Positions 59,351 through 64,000 of a DNA stretch of 64,000 nt are shown here, one piece after another. The stretch is from Bacteroidetes bacterium UBA1941. Its GTDB lineage: Bacteria; Bacteroidota; Bacteroidia; Chitinophagales; LD1. The stretch spans positions 434,001 to 498,000 of the forward strand of contig DDEZ01000002.1 of NCBI GenBank assembly GCA_002336805.1, in the 5' to 3' direction. Each line of letters opens with the position of its first letter. Within the stretch, counting starts at the first letter, position 1. The translations under genes were made by a program, and so were the position numbers. Below the pieces are notes generated by a model. That model was not told the DNA's origin. It made no database searches and saw nothing but the letters and a program-made list of their open reading frames with translations.

Positions 59351-59692
59351 CTAGACGTCAAAGCTCCAGTCAGGGCCACCATCGCTGTGCTCGGCGCGCG
59401 TCTTGACTTTCTCTATCTGCCTGGCTATGATGAGATCGGCTATGACCTCGGCATGATTAGCAGAGGTATTGGCTGCGAGGGCTTCTTTTACTTTCTGCTC
59501 ACTGACATCTATGCGGTATAGCACCCACATGAGTTTCTCTGTATCCTTGTCTATCAGCTCCTCTATGCGCCGGATCAGTACCTTGCGCAGCTCCCGAAAA
59601 CGCGTAGCCTCATCGCCTGCCTCAGGCATATGGCTCTCATGTATCTCTAGAAAGGAGAATACAGAATCTGCTACGGGGGTGAAACTATCCAT
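59351..59692 (-). CDS. Small helical protein of unknown function
   Basis: The protein of 113 residues is acidic-to-neutral, mostly helical and without signal or membrane segments. EATRFRELRKVLIRRIEELIDKD (about 28-50) is a strong amphipathic coil and the ending DGGPDWSFDV is distinct. I know no name for it. It stands 49 bases upstream of the fumarylacetoacetase gene on the same strand, and their common transcription is possible. Confidence 0.6.
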   Translation of the reverse strand: MDSFTPVADSVFSFLEIHESHMPEAGDEATRFRELRKVLIRRIEELIDKDTEKLMWVLYRIDVSEQKVKEALAANTSANHAEVIADLIIARQIEKVKTRAEHSDGGPDWSFDV

Positions 59693-59784
59693 ACTGCAAG
59701 TTAAATAATATAAACTGCAAGGCTGCTAACCTAGCTCAGCTACATTTTCGCTATACTTGGTATTGTATTTGAAAAGCCAACGCC

Positions 59785-60201
59785 ATGAAATACTTCTTTA
59801 TACTTTTCGCACTGGCCGGAGCCATAGCGGTATCGGCACAGCAGAAGCCAGCTAATAAACCTGGTGCACTACCGGCTCCATTCTACAAGGGATTGGCTGA
59901 TTCCTGCACGGGTATAGATGTCACATTCTTCACCTCCTCTGCCAGCATGTCTCTGGACAATAGGAACGTACGCTTCTTTGCCAACTTCGTAGCACCGTAC
60001 CCGGTAGATAAGAATCCAAAGATCAAGCAAGATGGCATCATCATGTGGACGCGCAACGGCGCTGAGTACCTCACTGGCAAAATATACTTCTCAGGCGATA
60101 GCTCCGGCTACCTCATCTTTGAAAGGAATAATAAAGAGTATGTCAATGCTTTCTCACCGCAGGGAGCAGCATTTCTGCAAACGCACGGTAAGAAACAATA
60201 G
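59785..60201 (+). CDS. Small secreted protein of unknown function
   Basis: The protein of 138 residues has a signal peptide (MKYFFILFALAGAIAVSAQ) and no transmembrane helix after it. The mature part is beta-rich with FFTSSASMSLDNRNVRFFANF (about 50-70). There is no recognised domain. TGTATTTG (59764-59771), a one-mismatch -7 element, lies 14 bases upstream. It is likely a periplasmic or secreted protein; T9SS sorting is not present. It converges with the TonB-type receptor gene with a gap of 25 bases. Confidence 0.65.
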   Translation: MKYFFILFALAGAIAVSAQQKPANKPGALPAPFYKGLADSCTGIDVTFFTSSASMSLDNRNVRFFANFVAPYPVDKNPKIKQDGIIMWTRNGAEYLTGKIYFSGDSSGYLIFERNNKEYVNAFSPQGAAFLQTHGKKQ

Positions 60202-60226
60202 GCTATCAGTAGGCAGAAATCCTGTC

Positions 60227-62650
60227 TCATTTGGACTTTCCTCCACCTCCGCCCAGGCGGCTGTTTTCTTCGATATCTCTACGCTGGATAGGCTTTGTGT
60301 CCCTGCCAAAGCGATAGGTGAGCGCGATGTAGACTGCGCGATTGTAATTCTGCCAGGTACCATTTGTGTGAAGATTAGCTGTATTGACATACCAGCCGAA
60401 CTTCATTGTGTTTAGGATATTCTGACCAGTGATACTCACTGTAAGGCGATCCTTGAGAAGAGACTTTTTAATGCTCGCATTCATGGCTCCGCATGGCTTT
60501 GAGCGCCCCTGTGGAGATACATCACCACTATTAAACCAACCATTAATATTGAAAATCGTGTTCTTCCAGAACTTGAAATCCATGCTCGTCCACAGGTTGT
60601 ACCACGTGCCGGTGATCGGTCCGGTATTGATGCCAGCCTTGTAGTCAAATTTTTGCCATGCCACATAGTGATTCATCTGGATGCTCCACCACTTGGTCAG
60701 GTCTGATTTTATATAAAAGCCGCCTCCTATGGTCGTAGACTTAGATCCGTTTCGCACCGATCCCCGGGTCACACGATTGCTGTCCACCGCCGAAGATTCT
60801 GTGAAGAGCCCATCGGTGAAAGAGTTTTCCGAAGAAATGCTGAGCATCGTTTTCTTGATAGTGATATTATACTCCAGGCTCAGTATGTGGCTGAATGAAG
60901 GCCTGAGATACGGATTGCCCTGCCAGGTGGAGTACTGATCAAAGTATGTTACTGTGTTATTGATCTGCCGAAACTCCGGCCGGTCTACCCGGCGGCTATA
61001 GCTCAGGCTGAGGTTTTGCTCTTTCTTCAGGCTCGTATTGATACTGGCACTGGGAAAGAGGCTAAGGTAATTTCGGCTCACTCCATTATTATTGCTACCT
61101 ATATAGGTATGCTCTGCTCTCAGACCGGCAGAGTATGTCAGCCATTCCTTGTATGCACCGGAGCCTATGATGTAGTAGGCAGCTATATTTTCTATGTACT
61201 CAAATCCATTGCTTAATAATGTATTCTTTACCGCATTACCATTCTGTTTGTCGTAGACGTTGTAATCATTATGATTGAGGGTCGTTTCATTTTTGAGGCC
61301 GGTCTCTATCTTATATCCTTTTAGTTTGAGCGGCTGCACATAGTCCAGCTTGAAGATGATATTATGGATATAGTTATTGGTAAACATGCTGCGGTCGAGA
61401 TTTTGAGCCGGCATCTCATTGCCTGCAGTATCATAAGCCTTGGACTGAAGATAATCTCTGTTGGTTCCCTTCACGTAGGTATGTGAGAGGTCAATCATGA
61501 GTTCTCTGTCAGTAGAGTCGTATTTCTTTAGATAGTTGATATCATTGGTCAGAGAGAGGCTTAAACCATTGTTCTGTGTACCAGATAGAAAACTGCTCAG
61601 GGGATTGAAGTCGGCATCCATATTGCGGGAATCAGAGGTAGAGTTCATCCGGCCCCAGTTATGACTGCCACTGAATGTATAGGTCAGTGTATTTTTGTCA
61701 TTGATAAAGTAATCCAGGCCTGCCTTAAGGGAGTTGCAGAGATTGCTTTCGGTGCTGGGATTGTGTTGGTAGTAGTGGCTCAGTGTATCATTGATCGTGA
61801 TGTCTCTCTTGTCATTAAATTCATGGTTCTCTTTCTTGTAGTTTACCGAGTAGGTAGCAAAGAGGTTGACTTTGTTCTTTCGGTAGTTGAGGACGGCGTT
61901 ACCATTGTAGCGATTCAGGATGCCATAGGTGGCAGATACGGATCCATTTAGTCCATCGCGTTTGCCTTTCTTGAGTTTGATATTGATGATGCCGGCATTG
62001 CCTGCTGCATCATAGCGCGCTGATGGATTAGTGATCAGCTCTATACTCTCGATGGTATTGGCAGGTATAGATTTGAGAAAGGCCTGAAGGTTGCTCTCCG
62101 CGAGTACAGAGGGCTTGCCGTCTACCAGTACTTTGACACCTTGCTTACCTATCATGCTGATGTTGCCATTGCGGTCTACGGCTACTCCTGGCATATTGCG
62201 CAGCGCATCTTCGGCGGTGCCGGTCTGGTGTGTAGGACTTTGAGCCACGTTGAATACGGTCTTCTCCGCGCTTTTGGTAATGATGGGTTTATCTGCTATT
62301 ACGGTGGCTTCCTTGAGGGAGTGGGAGGCGGTGCTGAGCGCTACATTGCCCATGTCAATATCGCGGTCCACCTTGAGAGGGATCGTTTTGGCATCATAGC
62401 CCACGTAGGATATATATAGCTCATAGTCTCCCTGAGTCACCTTGTCAAATGTGAAGCGACCATCCAGGTCGGATACCTGTACGTACTCAGGTGTCTTGCT
62501 TTCGGGTTTGCGCAGTTGGATCGTGACCAGCTCGATCACGGTAGTGGTGGCAGAGTCAATGACTTTGCCTTGAACTCTGGACGGCGACGCCTGGCCAAAA
62601 GCCATGGCATAGCAAAGCCATAGAAAGCTGGATAAAAGAAGGCCTTTCAT
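60227..62650 (-). CDS. TonB-dependent outer-membrane receptor (OMP_b-brl_3/outer membrane beta-barrel family)
   Basis: The protein of 807 residues begins with a signal peptide (LLLSSFLWLCYAMAFGQ), then a carboxypeptidase-regulatory-like beta-sandwich (about 28-110). A plug domain follows with GTAEDALRNMPGVAVDRNGNISM and KQGVKVLVDGKPSVL. The remainder is a beta-barrel of the OMP_b-brl_3 kind with many aromatic strands, and the C-terminus is a glycine-rich GGGGGKSK stretch. No SusD partner follows, so it is not a SusCD pair. It may import an iron complex, a peptide or a cofactor. The frame to 62707 passes through the promoter; the ATG at 62650 is the likely start. Confidence 0.9.
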   Translation of the reverse strand: MKGLLLSSFLWLCYAMAFGQASPSRVQGKVIDSATTTVIELVTIQLRKPESKTPEYVQVSDLDGRFTFDKVTQGDYELYISYVGYDAKTIPLKVDRDIDMGNVALSTASHSLKEATVIADKPIITKSAEKTVFNVAQSPTHQTGTAEDALRNMPGVAVDRNGNISMIGKQGVKVLVDGKPSVLAESNLQAFLKSIPANTIESIELITNPSARYDAAGNAGIINIKLKKGKRDGLNGSVSATYGILNRYNGNAVLNYRKNKVNLFATYSVNYKKENHEFNDKRDITINDTLSHYYQHNPSTESNLCNSLKAGLDYFINDKNTLTYTFSGSHNWGRMNSTSDSRNMDADFNPLSSFLSGTQNNGLSLSLTNDINYLKKYDSTDRELMIDLSHTYVKGTNRDYLQSKAYDTAGNEMPAQNLDRSMFTNNYIHNIIFKLDYVQPLKLKGYKIETGLKNETTLNHNDYNVYDKQNGNAVKNTLLSNGFEYIENIAAYYIIGSGAYKEWLTYSAGLRAEHTYIGSNNNGVSRNYLSLFPSASINTSLKKEQNLSLSYSRRVDRPEFRQINNTVTYFDQYSTWQGNPYLRPSFSHILSLEYNITIKKTMLSISSENSFTDGLFTESSAVDSNRVTRGSVRNGSKSTTIGGGFYIKSDLTKWWSIQMNHYVAWQKFDYKAGINTGPITGTWYNLWTSMDFKFWKNTIFNINGWFNSGDVSPQGRSKPCGAMNASIKKSLLKDRLTVSITGQNILNTMKFGWYVNTANLHTNGTWQNYNRAVYIALTYRFGRDTKPIQRRDIEENSRLGGGGGKSK

Positions 62651-62704
62651 GTGGTGGTTTAGGTAGTGGTCCCACAGGTTCGTGATGAATGGGAGAGTTC
62701 GCCA

Positions 62705-62712
62705 CAAAGATA
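62705..62712 (-). promoter_or_regulatory. -7 promoter element of the TonB-type receptor gene
   Basis: TATCTTTG on the minus strand is an exact TANNTTTG match 54 bases upstream of the ATG at 62650. Confidence 0.6.
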
Positions 62713-62903
62713 TGTATATTGGAATGTACTATGCAATACAAGGCACTGTTTTAGTTTTATTGGCTTTAAAATGGGCCGGCAGATCAAGCTGCGAAGTGGT
62801 TTAAACGTTAAAAACGGGAGCATTCTAAAAATAATATTATTGAAAATCAATGTAATGTATTTTTATACAGTACTTTGTATTGCATAATACAGGTTAATGA
62901 ATA

Positions 62904-62911
62904 TATCTTTG
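62904..62911 (+). promoter_or_regulatory. -7 promoter element of the small secreted protein gene
   Basis: TATCTTTG is an exact TANNTTTG match 36 bases before the ATG at 62947; TTG at 62880-62882 lies 21 bases before it and could be the -33 element. Confidence 0.6.
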
Positions 62912-62946
62912 CATTGTAAATAATCAAACACCCAAAATCTTCTACA

Positions 62947-63297
62947 ATGAAAAAGCTAATCACCCTTGCTGCGCTGACTCTGGCTATTTCTACCGCCACT
63001 TTTGCCGCTAGCAATAACTGTCAGACCACCTCTCAGATGGCAGAGAAAAACATAACTGCATCTATCCGCAGCCAGATACAGTTTCCTGAGTACCTGCGCG
63101 AGGCAGACGGCGAGCATGACGCTACCATTCTTTTCAAAGTAAACTCCTGCGGTACTATAGCTATACAGGAGGTACAGACAGATGATGAGGACCTGCGCCA
63201 AAATATAATGTCTCAGGCACCGGGCTTTCACGTAGATGCGGCCTGCATAGACAGCCGCGATGTATATAAGGTAGTCGTAAGGTTCAAAACGCTATAA
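62947..63297 (+). CDS. Small secreted protein with TonB-C-like fold
   Basis: The protein of 116 residues has a signal peptide (about 1-21, ending FAAS) and a mature domain with IQFPEYLREADGEHDATILFKVNSCG (region about 45-70), similar in pattern to the C-terminal domain of TonB-like proteins of Bacteroidota. Two or more cysteines (CQTT, NSCG, AACID) could form a disulphide. No transmembrane anchor is present, so it would be a free periplasmic protein. Function is unknown. A sharp hairpin lies downstream before the ABC ATPase gene. Confidence 0.65.
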   Translation: MKKLITLAALTLAISTATFAASNNCQTTSQMAEKNITASIRSQIQFPEYLREADGEHDATILFKVNSCGTIAIQEVQTDDEDLRQNIMSQAPGFHVDAACIDSRDVYKVVVRFKTL

Positions 63298-63310
63298 CAG
63301 ACCTTCAGTC

Positions 63311-63370
63311 CTGCCGGTTAAATAAAAGCAAATATTACGGCAGCATAGTCCCTTCCGAAAGGAAGGGACT
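63311..63370. other. Two hairpins between the secreted protein and ABC ATPase genes
   Basis: CTGCCG (63311-63316) can pair with CGGCAG (63338-63343), and AGTCCCTTCC pairs perfectly with GGAAGGGACT (63347-63356, 63361-63370) around GAAA. The second has a stable GNRA loop but no T-run. It may end or stabilise the upstream transcript. Confidence 0.45.
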
Positions 63371-63450
63371 TCCGATAAACAGGTAAACTTGACCTATAAA
63401 ACAATGTTAAGACTTGTAACTTGTGCAGGACAAACTAAATCCAAATTATA

Positions 63451-64000
63451 ATGCAACTCTCCATCCAGAAACTGAATAAGACATACCCAAACGGGGTACA
63501 CGCACTGCGTGATGTGACACTAGATATCCCAACAGGTATGTTTGGCCTGCTGGGGCCCAATGGCGCCGGCAAATCCTCTCTGATGCGTACCATCGCTACG
63601 CTACAGCAGGCGGATAGCGGCACTATCACGCTGGGTAATATAGATGTGCTGCGCCAGAAAGATGAGGTGCGGAAAGTACTGGGCTACCTGCCACAGGAGT
63701 TTGGCCTGTACCCGCGTGTGAATGCGGAGATGCTGCTGGATCACTTTGCCCGGCTGAAAGGTATAGCCAGCGGCGCTGAGCGCTCTCAAGTGGTGAAGAC
63801 GCTCCTGCAGCGTACCAACCTATGGGATCACCGCAAGAAAAACCTGGGAGGCTACTCCGGTGGTATGAAGCAGCGATTTGGTATAGCGCAGGCTCTGCTG
63901 GGCAATCCGCGCCTGATCATCGTAGATGAGCCTACAGCCGGCCTCGACCCTACGGAGCGCAACAGGTTTCACAACCTGCTGAGCGAGATATCTGAGAATG
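63451..64000 (+). CDS. ABC transporter ATP-binding protein (cut by window edge)
   Basis: The frame starts with ATG at 63451 and is open to the last base of the window (183 full codons). It shows the ABC ATPase motifs in order: Walker A GPNGAGKSS (about 35-43), Q-loop LPQEFGLYPRV (about 79-89), signature YSGGMKQR, and Walker B LIIVDEPTAGLDP (about 155-167). The form is that of exporters of the CcmA/NatA type (multidrug or lantibiotic). The permease is probably the next gene on the right, outside the window. No operon partner is visible on the left. Confidence 0.92.
   Translation, partial: MQLSIQKLNKTYPNGVHALRDVTLDIPTGMFGLLGPNGAGKSSLMRTIATLQQADSGTITLGNIDVLRQKDEVRKVLGYLPQEFGLYPRVNAEMLLDHFARLKGIASGAERSQVVKTLLQRTNLWDHRKKNLGGYSGGMKQRFGIAQALLGNPRLIIVDEPTAGLDPTERNRFHNLLSEISEN

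Noticed and set aside
1..64000. tRNA, rRNA, riboswitch, integrase or prophage genes
   Set aside because: I looked through the gaps for tRNA arms and known leader shapes, and for integrase, transposase and capsid motifs in the frames, and found none I could support.

Overview
The window is a chromosomal segment of a member of the Bacteroidota, most likely near Chitinophagales. The evidence is: four secreted proteins ending in type IX secretion (T9SS) sorting domains, the -7 promoter element TANNTTTG repeatedly placed just upstream of gene starts, an IPExxxVDY-family protein, and a complete absence of Shine-Dalgarno-dependent layouts. Most of the window is GC-rich (about 60% in a hand-counted line of radA). 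Two stretches are clearly AT-richer: 16.86-18.62 kb and 45.3-46.5 kb. I found no tRNA, rRNA, CRISPR array, transposase or prophage gene.

Layout. 1-9.4 kb: a truncated CHASE3 sensor kinase, a CoA-transferase with a perfect terminator-like hairpin in its leader, a MATE exporter, cinA, then the colinear run panD, flippase-like membrane protein, sugar-nucleotidyltransferase and TPR lipoprotein. 9.4-15.6 kb: a soluble TPR histidine kinase, a delta-60-repeat T9SS protein, an SDR enzyme, and the acpP-fabF fatty-acid operon. 15.9-22.7 kb: an IPExxxVDY protein and a Nudix hydrolase, then an AT-rich two-gene insert (AAA ATPase plus a small protein with a PD-(D/E)xK-like D...ELK signature), then radA, a Fic protein, scpB and atpG. 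23-31.8 kb: two very large surface proteins and a lipoprotein lie between atpG and atpA, each of which has its own near-consensus promoter, so the ATP synthase genes are dispersed. 

32.0-36.8 kb holds the most coherent system: six overlapping or nearly touching genes encoding a response regulator, RsbR-, RsbS- and RsbT-like stressosome proteins, a HATPase-PP2C phosphatase, and a PAS histidine kinase whose N-terminus looks like a degenerate RsbT domain. This is a stressosome wired to two-component output rather than to a visible sigma factor. 

36.8-45.3 kb: a PadR regulator with a membrane protein, a short structured transcript that may encode a 32-residue membrane peptide, an SDR gene with two TetR-type operators and its TetR gene, a nuclease lipoprotein, a saccharopine-dehydrogenase-like protein, a radical SAM protein, a large helical protein, and a convincing homologue of eukaryotic sphingolipid delta-4 desaturase. 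45.3-50 kb: an AT-richer region with a secreted protein and a T9SS-exported GH25 lysozyme carrying an Ig-like array. 50.5-64 kb: mostly housekeeping and catabolic enzymes (YdeI-like, serine hydrolase, purD, two tandem esterases, flavin reductase, DEAD-box helicase, fumarylacetoacetase), a TonB-type outer-membrane receptor, and the start of an ABC transporter ATPase. 

Three small dispersed repeat families sit in the gaps between genes. Function statements are from sequence reading and family knowledge only; no database search was run.
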